A stretch of 64,000 nt of DNA from Vesta saturnalis (lineage: Eukaryota > Arthropoda > Insecta > Coleoptera > Lampyridae). The DNA lies in NCBI GenBank assembly GCA_036346205.1, contig JARFJB010000749.1, forward strand, positions 1,392,001 through 1,456,000, in the 5' to 3' direction. The notes under the pieces are model-generated. The model was not told the origin of the DNA, ran no database searches, and saw only the letters and a program-made list of their open reading frames with translations. Below, piece by piece: positions 1 through 12,120 of the stretch. Position numbers and translations under genes: made by a program. Positions within the stretch are counted from its first letter, which is position 1, and each line of letters starts with the position of its first letter.

Positions 1-1170
1 TTTTGAACGTCCCACCACTGACTCATTTCCTTTTCAGCATGTAAAATACACTTTTGCCACAGTTCTTCAGTTACTTGGTTTAATGTATCGTTCCATAACG
101 ATAAAACATTCTCGTCCCTGACGCCCTGTCTCCCAACGTTTTTGTTGTAATACTGTTTACAATTTGCCCATATTAACTCGATAGGGTTGAATTGGCAGTG
201 AGGTAAACGTAAAATTTGATGTCCCTATTGATGAGCGATTTCATCAATTGCATATATTTTCGAAACTTGTAAATCCTTGGCAATTTGTAATAATTCCACT
301 TTAAGCATATTTTTTGAATGAGGAATGTTGTTTTCTTAAAAATTGAAGGATCTTTTTCTACTAATGTAGAATGATAACTAGCATTGTCAAGAATTATCAA
401 ACTTTGTTTTTCTAAATTTGGTAAAAGCTGTTCTTGAAACCATTTTTGAAATAAATCAGCGTTCATATTATCGTGGTAGTCTGCTGTCTTACGTTTGCTG
501 GAAAATACCAATGATGAATTCGGTATAAACTAAAATTTGTTCGGTTAAAAACATTTTTAACAAATCGGACTATTTTAATCACCGTTACCCTTTTCCTAGC
601 GCTTTGTTTTTTGTGCTTTTCAAATCATTATGTCATGATTTTCGAACGCTTCCTGGACTAAAAATCCACGTCTCATCCAAAAAGACAGGATCGTAACTAA
701 TTTCACAACTTTTATTAGCAAAATATTTTCGCAAAAATGTTGCTCGAGCACCAGCAATATGAACCTGCTCCATTAAACGCCTTCTTCCATCGTCAACTTG
801 GAATTCAAAACCAATTTTGTGTAACAATTGTTTCAATCTCGTTTTACTGAAGGTAAATATTTTATCTTCTTTAAGTTCAGTTTGGAGTTTTTCGATAGTA
901 ATATGTGAGCCCAAAATTAAACTGTGATTAACTCCATTTCAAAAATAATTTCTTAATTATTTACCAGTTGCATGCATGGTGTACATTTTTCGTTTCAAAA
1001 CGTCTTTCACGTATTCGTCGACATCCTCTGACTTCGACTTCAAACGCAGCCTATGTTTTTGCGGTGAATCCGGCACCGATTTCCCAGATTCTAGAGCCGA
1101 GAGCCATTCTTGCCTTTGTCCGAGTTACGGTTTTCTCGTAAATGTCGCATGCGAGAGCAGTTCGCTGCAA
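1..1170 (-). pseudogene. Tc1/mariner/IS630-superfamily (DDE_3-like) transposase remnant
   Basis: This is a broken DDE transposase read on the minus strand and cut by the left edge of the window. The N-terminal helix-turn-helix region is encoded at about 1165-966. A possible GT..AG intron (about 965-915) follows, then a frame at 914-633 containing DETWIF, which carries the first catalytic Asp. The frame at 511-173 contains ILDNASYH with the second Asp. After a frameshift near 240 the frame reads LPHCQFNPIELIW, which holds the probable catalytic Glu, and continues to position 1. Residue spacing and the order of the three motifs fit the IS630/Tc1/mariner fold (DD-E). At least two frame breaks make it non-functional. 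It lies upstream of the neurexin IV exons, probably within an intron of that gene. The superfamily is clear; the family is not determined. Confidence 0.8.
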
Positions 1171-2845
1171 CATAATATTACATAAATATAAATTTAACTA
1201 GTGAAAATGATTAGCGTACCTGGATAACGGAAGTTAAAGGTAAACTTGACCCCTCGTTATCGCGCTCCATCTCGAAATAATGCAGTATATTCATTAACAT
1301 TACTTGAGTTTGGCTTTTCGAAGATTTACCTTTTAATGACGTCATTATTTGCGGCAAAATAAATAAATGCATTCAATCAATTGGAAATACATTTTGCATT
1401 ATGAACTTACCTCGTAATAGTGAATATTAATAATAATAGTTTTGAAAAAAACTGTGTACAAATGCAATGAAAACTAATAAATTACGAAGCGAAAGATAAA
1501 TTATTATAACTACAAAACACGATGCGATTATACGAAACGAAATACGAAGAATAATTTGAGGTTAAATAGCCAAGAAGACATCTGACAACGTCATGCGCTT
1601 TGACTTTAGAATCGACATACGTTTTTAAGTCCTGTATTTAAAATATATTGCAGACGTATATTATATAACCCGTCTTTCTTTAAGTGGGAACTTCGCATTA
1701 AGGTAAAGGGAAACAGATGCATTTCACAATAATAATTATATCCCCATTCTCGAGTCCGCCATGAGACACCTCTCCTTGGCGGTACTATAGGTTAAAATCC
1801 GTAATTGAAAAAACCCAAAAGGTAAGTATTTATTATATTACATTCTGGTACAGATATAAACGTACACATTTCAAAGGCACAAATGACTATCAAACAGACA
1901 AGAAGGTACTAAATAAGGTACTTTTTATTATATTATACCTTAAATAACGAAAAAATTTAAAACAAAGATAAATCTAAGCTTTAGTTTACATTTTAAATAT
2001 ACAGCTGTAAAAACTTAAATTTAACTCACAAATAAATGTTCCTAAAATAATTTAATACCCCCTATTTTGATTATTAATAAAACTGGCGCGTTCATAATAT
2101 TATTCAAATCACAAAGCGGCAAATGTAAATTTTTTACTTTATAATGAATCTGCACTTGGTTTATTATAACCAAACTCCATATTCTATTAAAATGTAAACT
2201 TAATAAAAACTCATAATTAAAAATACTTATCGTTTTGAGTTTTTTAAATCGTGTATTGAATATATTAAAGTTTATAATAACTTTGCATCAAATTATAAAG
2301 TAATTAAATTTGTTTTTTGATTATGGCATTTTTCATTGTTAGCATTCAGCCGTTAGAGGGTGTTCTAGAATGTGATTTTCAAGACAGTTTCATGTTTAAT
2401 CTACTAAGGATCTCGTTACTAAAATAAAATAATGTTTAATAGCAGGCTTTCAAATACATGCACCTAATTGTTATAATAGGCTTATTCATTGTGTTCTCAT
2501 ATTTTATGTCTATTGACTATGTATTGTACGCGGTCATCAAATGTTGGTGATGATTTTACATTATATAGGTAGTATTCTACTGTGTGGGTTAGGTAAGTAA
2601 ACCTAAAATCTTGGATATGGTGAGCCAGTGAAATCAATCATACATTTTTAAAATACCAAAATATTGATTACAGGCAAATTTTTTATTAATAATGCTCCAG
2701 AAATACCTAACTGCATAAGGAACATAATCGATATTGGTATTGTCGGCAACAGAAGTATCATAAGATTGTGTTAGTTATCATTTATTAGGCATCGTCGTTA
2801 CTTTTTTTTTTTTTTTGAATGTATGCATTACAATTTTTTTATTAG
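1171..2845. other. non-coding, probable neurexin IV intron
   Basis: No open frame with protein-like composition is visible. A diverged dispersed repeat sits at about 2310-2390 (core AGAGGGTGTTCT); an inverted relative is at about 14955-15010. A pyrimidine tract (2803-2814) and TTATTAG at 2839-2845 make the acceptor of the first neurexin exon in the window. Confidence 0.5.
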
Positions 2846-5685
2846 ATCTATTTGGAAAATGGAAAAATTAAAGTTGAGCTTATTACGCCAAATAATCCAC
2901 AAGTAAATCTAGATAATTATGAAGAAACATTTAATGATGGTAGATGGCATTCCGTAGTGTTAACAATTGGCATCAATTTTCTTACACTCAGCGTTGATTA
3001 TCGTCCTATGAAAACAGTTCGCTTCTTAAAAATGACAACTGGCGGAATTTATATGATAGCTGGTACTTACATAGTATTTTTATGTTTAAAACACTAATCT
3101 TAATTTGTTAGGTGGTGTAAGTGGTGCTATTGGCCTGTTGGGACAAAAAATGCCTGGATTTATTGGATGTATGCGTTCAGTCAGCATTGACGGAAATTAC
3201 AAATTACCGACAGATTGGACATCTGAAGAATACTGTTGTAAGGATCAAGTTATTTTTGATTCCTGCCGCATGATTGATCGTTGTAATCCGAACCCTTGTG
3301 AGCATGGTGGCATATGTAAACAAACATCCCAAGAGTTTATGTGTGATTGCACAGGAACTGGTTATGCTGGATCTGTCTGTCATCTCTCCCTCAATGCTCT
3401 CTCATGTAAAGCTTATAAAAATGTACAGCCTGTGAATCAAAAGGCCGAAATTAAAATAGATGTTGATGGAAGTGGACCTTTAGCTCCATTCCCTGTTACA
3501 TGTGAATTTCAATCAGATGGTCGAATTATCACCGTTTTACATCATATAAATCAGCAAACAACAACGGTGGATGGATTTTCGGAACCTGGAAGTTTTAAAC
3601 AAGATATAATTTATGACGCTGATGATGATCAAATTGAAGCTTTACTGAATAGATCAGTTTCGTGTTCACAAAGAATTCAATATTCCTGTCGCTCATCACG
3701 TTTACTCAACTCTCCTTCTAATGGACCCGACTTTAACCCATTTTCGTGGTGGGTATCAAGGCACAATCAAAAAATGGATTATTGGGGTGGTGCATTACCA
3801 GGTTCTAGGAAGTGCGAGTGTGGAATTTTAGGTACATGTATTGATCCCACAAAATGGTGTAATTGTGATGCTGGTTATGAAATCTGGGCAGAAGATGTAG
3901 GAGATTTAACAGAAAAAGATTATTTACCAGTGAAACAATTACGTTTTGGTGATACAGGGAATGCTTTGGATGAGAAAGAGGGGCGATATACTCTAGGAGC
4001 GTTAAGATGCGAAGGTGATAATTTGTTTAATAACGTTGTTACATTTCGAGTTCCCGATGCCACCATCAATTTACCTTCATTTGATATGGGCCATAGTGGC
4101 GACATCTATTTTGAGTTTAAAACAACTATTGATAGTGCCGTTATTTTGCATGCACGAGGACCTACTGATTATATTAAATTAAGTATTGAAAGTGGTGATA
4201 TGATTCAATTTCAGTATGAGGCTGGATCCGCGCCTTTGATTGTTAATTATAAAACTTCATATAAATTAGCTGATAATCGTTGGCACTCTGTTTCTGTTGA
4301 ACGTAATCGTAAAGGGGCTCGTCTTGTAATTGATGGTGCTTTGAAATCTGAAATACGTGAAGATACTGGGCCCGTACGTGCTCTCCATTTAACATCCAGT
4401 CTAGTGGTTGGTGCAACTATAGATTATAAACACGGCTATACTGGATGTATTCGTGCTTTATTGTTAAATGGAAAATTAGTGGACTTGCGGGGACATGCTC
4501 GACGTGGACTTTATGGTGTTGGAGAAGATTGTATTGGGCAGTGTGAGAGCGGTCCTTGTCTTAATAATGGCACGTGCTGGGAACATTACGATGGTTTCAG
4601 CTGTGATTGTCGGTGGACTGCATTTAAAGGGCCAATATGTGCTGATGAAATTGGTGTTAATATACGACAAAATTCTATGGTTAAGTATGATTTCATGGGT
4701 TCATGGAGATCAACTTTATCTGAAAAAATCAGAGTTGGCTTTACAACTACTAATCCAAAAGGTTTCTTACTTGGTTTTTATTCTAACATAACTCAGGAAT
4801 ACTTGACAATTATGGTTTCCAATTCTGGACATTTACGTGTAGTTTTTGATTTTGGTTTTGAACGACGGGAAGTAATTTATCCTGTTAAACATTTTGGTCT
4901 CGGACAATTTCATGATTTACGAGTTTCACGTAAAAATGGAGGTGCGACTTTGGTTATACAGGTTGATAATTACGAACCAAAAGAGTTTAACTTTGATATT
5001 AAAACATCCGCTGATGCACAATTTAATAATATACAGTACATGTATATTGGGAAGAACGAATCAATGGCAGAGGGTTTTATTGGATGTATTTCTCGCGTCG
5101 AATTTGATGATATTTATCCCCTAAAATTGTTATTCCAGGAGAATGGTCCACCTAATGTGCGGGTTGTGGGAGGTAGGGGAGGTATTTGCTACTACATACA
5201 ATATTAAATTTATGTTTTCCAGCACCATTGACTGAAGATTATTGTGGTGTAGAGCCGATAACTCATCCACCATTACCTGCAGAAACAAGACCACCTCCAA
5301 TTGTTGATGATGATAAGTTGAAAAAAGCATATAATCAAACAGATTCAGCTATTCTTGGAAGTAAGCTATAATAGATTAAATTGTATTATTTTTAGATAAT
5401 AAATTAATCCAAGTGACATTGTAATTTATTCATGATAACCTGCAGGTTATCATGTTTTATGTTTGAAAGATTATTAAACAAAGTCATTTTTTAGGTATAT
5501 TAGCAATTATTTTTATTGCGTTGGTAATATTGGCAGTTTTAATTGGAAGATACCTTCATAGACATAAAGGAGAATATTTAACGCAAGAAGATGCGGGTGC
5601 TGAAAGTGCCATTGATCCAGATTCAGCAGTTGTTCAAGGAACAACGGGACATCAAGTTCAGAAAAAGAAAGAATGGTTTATATAG
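2846..5685 (+). CDS. Nrx-IV: Neurexin IV (Caspr/contactin-associated protein family), 3' half, four exons
   Basis: The exons read from splice sites are 2846-3062, 3112-5172, 5223-5360 and 5495-5685; 5' exons lie outside the window. Domains in order: the end of a laminin-G domain (WHSVVLTI), an EGF repeat (CNPNPCEHGGIC), a fibrinogen-like segment, a third laminin-G domain, a second EGF repeat (CESGPCLNNGTC), a fourth laminin-G domain (to about 5130), a proline-rich juxtamembrane stretch, one transmembrane helix (about 5497-5547, ILAIIFIALVILAVLIG) and a short tail. The tail begins RYLHRHKGEYLTQED, the membrane-proximal segment that binds FERM/protein 4.1 (Coracle) in this family, and ends in EWFI, a C-terminal PDZ-ligand-type sequence. 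The family acts at insect septate junctions with contactin and neuroglian. All three introns are short and follow GT/AG with phase-1 junctions. No break is seen. Domain order and tail distinguish it from classical neurexin-1. Confidence 0.95.
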
Positions 5686-6190
5686 TACACTTCTACACTA
5701 CACATTTTTGCATTTTAATTTGTTGGCCTAATAGTACAATGTAAGTTACGATCTTGATGATATTGTTTTTCAGCCAGTTACACTGCCGCTTGAATACAAC
5801 TTTGGTATGTACTTGTGTTTAATGACAGTTAATGTTTATATAGTATTACATGACATACTCTTAAAAGTAGTGATAATTATGTTTTATGTAAAAGTATTAG
5901 TTTCTCCGTCCATTTCTTTTATACATTTTTTGTTAATTTTATATTATTTTTTATTTATACAAATTAATTGACCTTGTCAAGTTTATATTGTAAATATGAA
6001 TTTATATTAAAAAGGAGCTGTACAGATTCAATCTTCCCATTATAAAACACAATGTGCCTTCTTATGGCAACATTTTCAAGTCAAGTTACAGAATTTACTG
6101 TATATTTCGTAAATATAAAATCATTTGTATCTCTAGAATTTAAAATCTGTATATTTCATTTTTATAATAAAATTGCAAAGATTTCGATTT
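5686..6190 (+). terminator. Neurexin IV 3' UTR with polyadenylation signal
   Basis: AT-rich sequence follows the TAG at 5683-5685. AATAAA at about 6167-6172 is the best polyadenylation signal. A possible alternative exon lies inside this stretch at 5774-5804. Confidence 0.55.
5774..5804 (+). other. candidate alternative micro-exon of neurexin IV
   Basis: A 31-nt segment is bounded by an acceptor-like TTGTTTTTCAG (ending 5773) and a strong donor-like GTATGTAC (from 5805). It lies 88 bp after the annotated stop codon. An open frame reads PVTLPLEYNF. To be used it would need an alternative donor before the stop in the last exon, and no perfect one is obvious. It could equally be chance splice-like sequence. 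Confidence 0.25.
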
Positions 6191-6729
6191 AATATTACAC
6201 AGTGTTAAAGCTGTATAATTGTTTGTACCCCTTTTTACTGCTATTTACGGTAGGCTCTCATCACTTCTACTTCGTCATGAAAATGTGGTCAAAATTATAT
6301 TGTCACTAACGGAAAATGTTCTATAAAAGGTAAGTATAAATTTTATGTATACAAAATAAATTATATGGAAAAGCTAGCGTGTGTGATAAAGAATTTTATT
6401 TAATATTTTTAGTTCAAATGGTTTTAAATACCAGAATTTCAGATACCCAACAGTTCCCTGGTTATTACCTTGTTACAGGAACTGGTCAGTAATAGAAAGA
6501 GGATGTTCTAATAGCAGTAAAAGATTACATTCATACAAGTAAAATAGAACTGAGCAAAATTAATACGATTTCACTGGCCAACACTGATTTTTTTCTGAAA
6601 TCCAATAGGTGTTCTTAAGCATATCTGTCATGAAAATTGCAACAACTTACTTTTTAAAAATCACTTATAAACATTACAAAACATTTTTTATAGGCCTTTC
6701 TGTGTAACTCAAGGTCGTTATCTTTGTAG
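6191..6729. other. non-coding spacer
   Basis: AT-rich sequence downstream of neurexin IV. No open frame, repeat or RNA gene could be supported. Confidence 0.4.
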
Positions 6730-7572
6730 ATTCAAGCAGTAATTCGCATCATGGGTGCGTCTCACCTCTTTCCAATGTCCGTATATCTTGGTGCAATCTT
6801 TTACCTTGCTCTTCGCTAAAACTACCAAGATTTTTAATCAATCTAAATGGTAGTGTAAATAATGGATTTTAATACTTCTGTTGCAACCCAGATCTTCCAG
6901 ATTAGAAAGTATGCGCTCAACTAACAGAATAGTCGTTCGATTTATGGTTTCCCAAAAAATGTTGTATCACCAAAACGAATAATTTCCAAGCATTAGATTC
7001 TAGCTCAATCATCCAATTCACAAAGTTTGGGTCCTGTAATAGCTGTCGAATTTGTGGGCCATCAAAAATGCCTCCATTTAATTGCTCTGTGTTTAATCCT
7101 GACAACTTTCTGAAATATAAGCAAAACATCCACAGTCTTTGTTGAGCACCTTTACAAACTGCTTCATAATACCAGGCTTAATATGTAGCAGTGGCAGTAT
7201 ACTTCGATCTTGGCTCACTAAAGGTAAATGAATAACATTTTGTATATCAACTGCCAGGTTGGTCTTTAATGGCAGGCACAGATCCATATTTGTTGCCGTT
7301 GTGGAGCAGAACACTTTTCAAGGCTCTCCTACAGCTATATATAAATAGACGCCAATCATTTCACTGTTATTCACAAACCCATAACTTGAGAACACTTCTT
7401 TTGCCGCTTGAGCATTGCAGCAGACAGACAACACAAAATTTGGTACCCATGGCTTGTCTTGATTACTCCATATTCCACGCCAAGTAGTTACAATACACAG
7501 TTTGTAGGCAGTCCCTGATGAATTTTCGATATTGTTTAAACACATATTCTCCACAACTATGGCAAAAACCAT
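6730..7572 (-). pseudogene. fossil of a multicopy insect transposon-associated protein of unknown function
   Basis: Four successive minus-strand frames give one decayed protein: 7572-7318, 7314-7093 (contains ILPLLHIKPGIMKQFVKVL), 7129-6917 (contains IFDGPQIRQLLQDPNF) and then about 6880-6760 (contains FSEEQGKRLHQDI). These motifs in this order are typical of a multicopy uncharacterised protein that I recall from transposon-rich insect genomes. I cannot name its domain. Frames change at about 7316, 7120 and 6915, so it is not functional. The basis is recollection of motifs, not a search. It lies downstream of neurexin IV on the opposite strand, and nothing links the two. Confidence 0.55.
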
Positions 7573-9144
7573 TTGGATTATTTAAACATCGCCTCTGTTT
7601 CGTAACCATAACACAAATTATTTCAACACCAAATTGTGGGTCGCCTAAAACAAAACGTCAAGCCTATCGTCGAACTAATTAAAAAGTGTTATTTTGTTGA
7701 CCAGTGTTTTAGTTCACGTAAACTCAAGGTCATAAATCCAATCTTCATTGCCTCTATCACTTGGGTGTCATATAATTCTTACAAATTTAAACAGCACTAT
7801 TGATTTAGCCAAGACACAAACCCTAAAGTTATTGACCTCTTCAAGGTCACTGACCTATCTGAGAAACACTAGAAGGTGTGGCATTACAGTTCTTAGAAAT
7901 CGTTAAGTTCATTGACCTTTAAAATATTACGGGAAAATGGCAGTATGGCGCGTAACTGATAAGGGAAGGGTGCCGATAGCGCAGTGATATAGGGTGGGGT
8001 GAATGTTAATTAGCGTGTAGGGTGAATAGAATATATTAAATCAAATCGGAGTCATAAATCAAAGGGCGCCAGTTTGTTTAAAATCGAAAATATTGGTACA
8101 CAATAAACAAAAATTTACCTTTGGTAGCATTCAACTAGGGAAATTAGCAGTAGGGCTCCTGGACTAGTGCTATCTATAAAAGCTTCAAAATATTTGCACG
8201 CAATTAAAGAGAATAACTTAAGCGTGCTGAGACAAATTGTAGAGGTAATCAATCTTAATTACTCACAAACTTTGCTTTCCGTTAACTTAAAGAATGTATA
8301 TTCAAAAAAATACTGATAAAAATAGCGTAAAATATCTTCAAATAATGATGGTGATTGAATTCGAGCTATAATCTGAAAAGCTCTTTCTACACCGTATATA
8401 AGTATTTAACCGCGCTGTGATACATCACGCCTAACCCCAAACGCTCACGAGCAGCTCAACTTACTGACTAAGCTATAATAAACTAAAACTCTTTACCCGC
8501 TATTAAAACAACATACTTAAGCTACACGTGTGTCAACCAAGTCCTGATAACGAATCGAAATAACAAACATCCTTTACCTCAATAACAACTCAGAATGGTT
8601 CAACTAAATCTTGAATTACTTTTACCGTAACACTACTTAAAATCGCCCTTGTCAACTACGAAGTACGCAGAACCACTTCACGCGTTTACAAGATTTATGA
8701 CAGCACGATAACAAAATAAATCCAAAACGAAAACGCATGATATAATCCCGTCACTCAAAATTTCTTATGGCAATGAAAACATTTAATTCGCAAGAACAAA
8801 TTTCCTTTTTACGAAACTACAACAATAAAATACGCGGAAAGCTACAGTTGTACATAATCCTATTTACGCTATTTAAATATATTAATATTCAAAAAAAGAA
8901 TTTACGGCAAATTAGCCGTTTCCATCATTATGCGTTCACCATACTGAGGATTAATTACATCCACATCCATTACTTTGTACTTTTTGAAAAGTTTTCAAAA
9001 ACGTTTTGATTTAAGTCAAATATTCATGTTTGCTAATGAACTAATTTATGAGAAACATGTTGCTCTTTAGAGAACCTTGAGCAATATAGAGCGTTGCAAA
9101 ACCAGTTACAACTTGAACTTTAGACGTTAATAAAAATTACTTAT
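7573..9144. other. repeat-rich non-coding stretch
   Basis: No coding frame is convincing; the 80-codon frame at 8767-9009 is AT-biased noise. At about 7840-7925 the segment containing GACCTCTTCAAGGTCAC is an inverted relative of the tandem units at 9371-9560. The two may bound or belong to the same decayed element. Confidence 0.4.
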
Positions 9145-9183
9145 TGGTCTGAAGATGACAATGTTTGTCGAAACTAGTCACCA
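9145..9183 (+). ncRNA. minimal hammerhead-ribozyme-like motif
   Basis: The order of elements matches a minimal type I hammerhead. Stem I 5' strand is TGGT (9145-9148). The core is CTGAAGA (9149-9155; consensus CUGANGA). Stem II is GACAA/TTGTC closed by TGT (9157-9169), with T9156 at its base. GAAA follows (9170-9173). A one- to two-pair stem III is C..G (9174-9177), then T9178 and cleavage-site C9179. Stem I 3' strand is ACCA (9180-9183). Such short-stem-III hammerheads are known in the terminal repeats of Penelope-like retroelements and in retrozymes. A Penelope-like remnant is present at 15350-15665. No self-cleavage is shown by sequence alone, and N7 is A rather than the commoner U. Confidence 0.55.
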
Positions 9184-9370
9184 TTTGTAACTTATTGTTA
9201 AATAACTTGTAAAGTAAAACATTGTGGGGAAGGTTTAGTGTTTTCTAAATATCTCTGATTGCTTCACTAAGTAAATGGACCCTCATATGCACTGGATTAT
9301 TGATTTTTAGAAGCTATTAAGATTGATTTCCCAGAAAATATTGGCCCAGGATAATGAACCCGCACTTTCA

Positions 9371-9560
9371 GTGACCCTGAAGAAGTCAATGAACTGGTTC
9401 TATTTTTAATTTTGAGTAAACGACTAACATCCGGTTTGCTAAGTCAATGAACTCCGGACTATCACCTTGAAGAGGTCAATGAACTTTGGTTCTATTAGAT
9501 TTCTAGAAATTGATCAACTTCCGGTATACTATGTCAGTGACCTTGAAGAGGTTAATAAAG
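9371..9560. repeat. short degenerate tandem repeat, about 75-90-bp period
   Basis: The segment beginning CCTGAAGAAGTCAATGAAC recurs at about 9376, 9465 and 9541 with decay. It lies immediately upstream of the LINE endonuclease frame and could be the 5' UTR repeats of that element or an older repeat. An inverted relative occurs at 7840-7925. Confidence 0.5.
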
Positions 9561-9579
9561 TAAATCTATCGAATCGGTA

Positions 9580-12120
9580 CGTGGATTGTTAGAGGTATGC
9601 ATGGTAAAGAATTTGAAATTGCGAATGTAATGTACGAAAGACACCTTGATATTCTGTGTGAATCGGATACAAAGCGCAAAGGTAAGGATGCTGTGGAGAT
9701 GGAGGATGGCAGGCTGGCACTATGGTCAGGAGTTTAGACGGAAGTGCATGGCGCAAAAGGAGTTGGGATGATCATAAGTGAAAGAGCGAAAAGATGTGTT
9801 AAACAGTACGAATTGGTATCTCCCCGGGTAATATGGGTTAGAATGAAAGTGGAGTTTCGAAGAATTTTTTTTATTGCATGCTATGCACCGGTGAATGGAG
9901 AAAGAGACCAGGAGCGTGAGAACTTCTGGAATGAAATAGAGAACGTGTTAAACGCATGTAAGCCAAACGAAAGAAGTAATTATAGTGGGGGATATGAACG
10001 GATGAGTGGGTGTACAGAGAGAACATAGTGAACGCGTTATAGGAAAGTTCGGAGACCAAAGTGTCAATGAGAACGGTGAACACCTACTGAACATCTGTGT
10101 GGGGAGAAGCCTGTTTGTATCCAATATGTGGTTTAAACATAAAAATGTGCATATGTATACATGGCAAAGAGGTGAATCTAAAAGTATGATGAACTTGATA
10201 GTGTATGATGAACGGCTTAGAAACCTGGTGAAAGACACAAAAGTAATGCGCGGAGCGGAGTGTGGATCGGACCACTTTTTGGTGGTATCGAGAGTGTGTT
10301 TAGGGCAAAAGCGGGTCTGGAGAAGGAAAGCAAGCGTAGTGCGAACATCCAGAATTAGGGTTGACAAACTAGTGGATAATGGTGCGAGAATGAAATACGC
10401 AGATGCTGTGAGTAAAGAGTTGAATGTGAATGAAACAGTGTAGAACGAACAAGTAAAAGACACTGACGTTGAAAGTGCATGGATAAGCTTGAAAAACTCT
10501 TCTCAATTGTGCCGTGCGAATATGTGGAAGAGTGATTGTAGGTAGACAGAAAAAATGTGCTTGATGGAATGAGTCGGTAAAAAAGGCAGTAAGTAAGAAA
10601 AAAGATGCGTACATTCCAATGATTGCTGCAAAAAATGAGACTGAGAAGAAGCCATTGTATGAGGTGTACAGATTAGGAAACAAAGAAGCGAATGAGGCAG
10701 TGAGAATAAGTAAAGAGGAAGTGATGGCTGTGGAAGGAGAGAAAATGCAGAATGATTTTGAGGGAAACAAAAAACTCTTCTGGAAATGGGTCAAAAATAC
10801 AAAACGTGGCCCAAAACAGAACGCTGCAGGAGTGATGAATGCTAGAAATGAAATAGTATGGGACGATTGTGAAGTGAGGAAATGCTGGCAAGAATATTTC
10901 GGAAAGCTGTACAGCAGTGAGGAAAGTAAGACTGAAGGGTTAAATAAGGAGAATATAGAAAAAATGATGAATGAAACTGAGAAGGATACTGGTATAAATG
11001 AGGTAGAGAAAACGGTAGGAAGGTTCAAAACGGCAAGGGAGCAGGCGTAGATGAAATCACTGGTGAAATGCTCAAGTATGGTGGTGCAAAGCTTATACGA
11101 AGACTGCGTGAATTATTCAATGTATGCCTTATGTGTGGAAAAGTGCCGAGTTATTGGAAGAGCGCGATCATTGTACCATTGTATAAGAGTAAGGGGAACA
11201 AGAGTGTTTGTAAGAACTACAGAGGAATAAGCTTGCTCAGCGTACCTGGTAAAGGCACAGTCTTATTAAGTGACAGTGCGGATGAGCTGCAAACCGCTCT
11301 GAGGAAGTTTGATAGTCTGTGAGAGCATGGACCTAAAGGTAAACGTGAACAAAACTAAGATTGTGGTGTTCAATCGGGAAGGTGGAAAGAGTGGAGTATT
11401 TACTCTGCAAGATGAAATTGTGGAGCAATTGGACGAGCTGGTATATCTCGGTGGAATGTTTACTGCAGATGGTACAATTGAGAGCGAGATTGGACGAATG
11501 GTCAATGCTGGAAGGAAAGTAATTGGAAGTATGTGGACGATAATGAGAAATGAAAGCATGAGCCTAGCTGCGAAACTAGCAATCTATAATGGCGCATTCG
11601 TCCCGCCAGTACTTTATGGATGTGAGACATGGGTATGTCAAAAAAAGCACGAAAGAAGAATAAATGCCGTGGGTATGAGATTCCTGAGAAGCGCATGTGG
11701 TAAAACGAGAAAGTACAAGATAAAAAATGAATGCATAATGACGGAGTGTGGTGAGGAAAGACGATGATGGATAGATATAAAAGTTGTACATTACGTTGGT
11801 TTGGTCACATTAAGAGAATGAACAACGGAAGATTAACGAAACAAATATATGTGGGTGAGGTTAGGGGAAAGGCCGGGCCTGGTAGGCCGCGTAAAACTTG
11901 GCTGAATGTAGTAGAATCTATGATAAAGGAAGGAAAGATAAGGAGTTTTGAAAACAAAAGAGCATGTCAGAGGCTATGTATGAATCTTGCGGACGCTAGG
12001 GAGGTATGTGGAGATAGGAAAGCATGGAGAAATATTGTGAATGAAAAATAAATAAGAAGCAGGGATTGTTTTGCCTACACCGCAAGGGAATGACGTGAAG
12101 GTTAAGTAAGTAAGTAAGTA
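9580..12120 (+). mobile_element. RTE-type non-LTR retrotransposon, degraded and internally deleted
   Basis: Frames follow the LINE order endonuclease then reverse transcriptase. The APE-type endonuclease runs from about 9580 to 10350 across one stop (9737) and frameshifts, with YAPVNGERDQERE, GDMNG-like and AECGSDHFLV motifs (the last catalytic). A linker (10619-11050) leads to the RT N-terminus at 11068-11250 (IIVPLYKSKGNKS, NYRGISLLSV). At about 11250 the frame jumps straight to GTVLLSDSADELQTAL, just after where the catalytic FADD box belongs. Most of the RT palm is therefore deleted. The C-terminal part is at 11309-11767 and 11764-12051 (RWFGHIKRM, GPGRPRKTW). The element ends in an AAGT-type repeat tail. 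It cannot be autonomous. Long minus-strand frames across this region are shadows. Confidence 0.88.
12099..12120 (+). repeat. AAGT microsatellite tail of the LINE
   Basis: The LINE 3' end is (AAGT)n-like rather than poly(A), as is usual for RTE-clade elements. It fixes the 3' boundary. Confidence 0.8.

Noticed and set aside
976..1185. 69-codon plus-strand frame
   Set aside because: It lies antisense to the transposase N-terminal exon and is its shadow.
8767..9009. 80-codon open frame
   Set aside because: AT-biased composition, no motif, no splice context.
10369..11028. 219-codon open frame on the minus strand
   Set aside because: It is the shadow of the LINE coding strand (purine-rich sense strand gives Ser/Phe-rich antisense frames) and has no motif.
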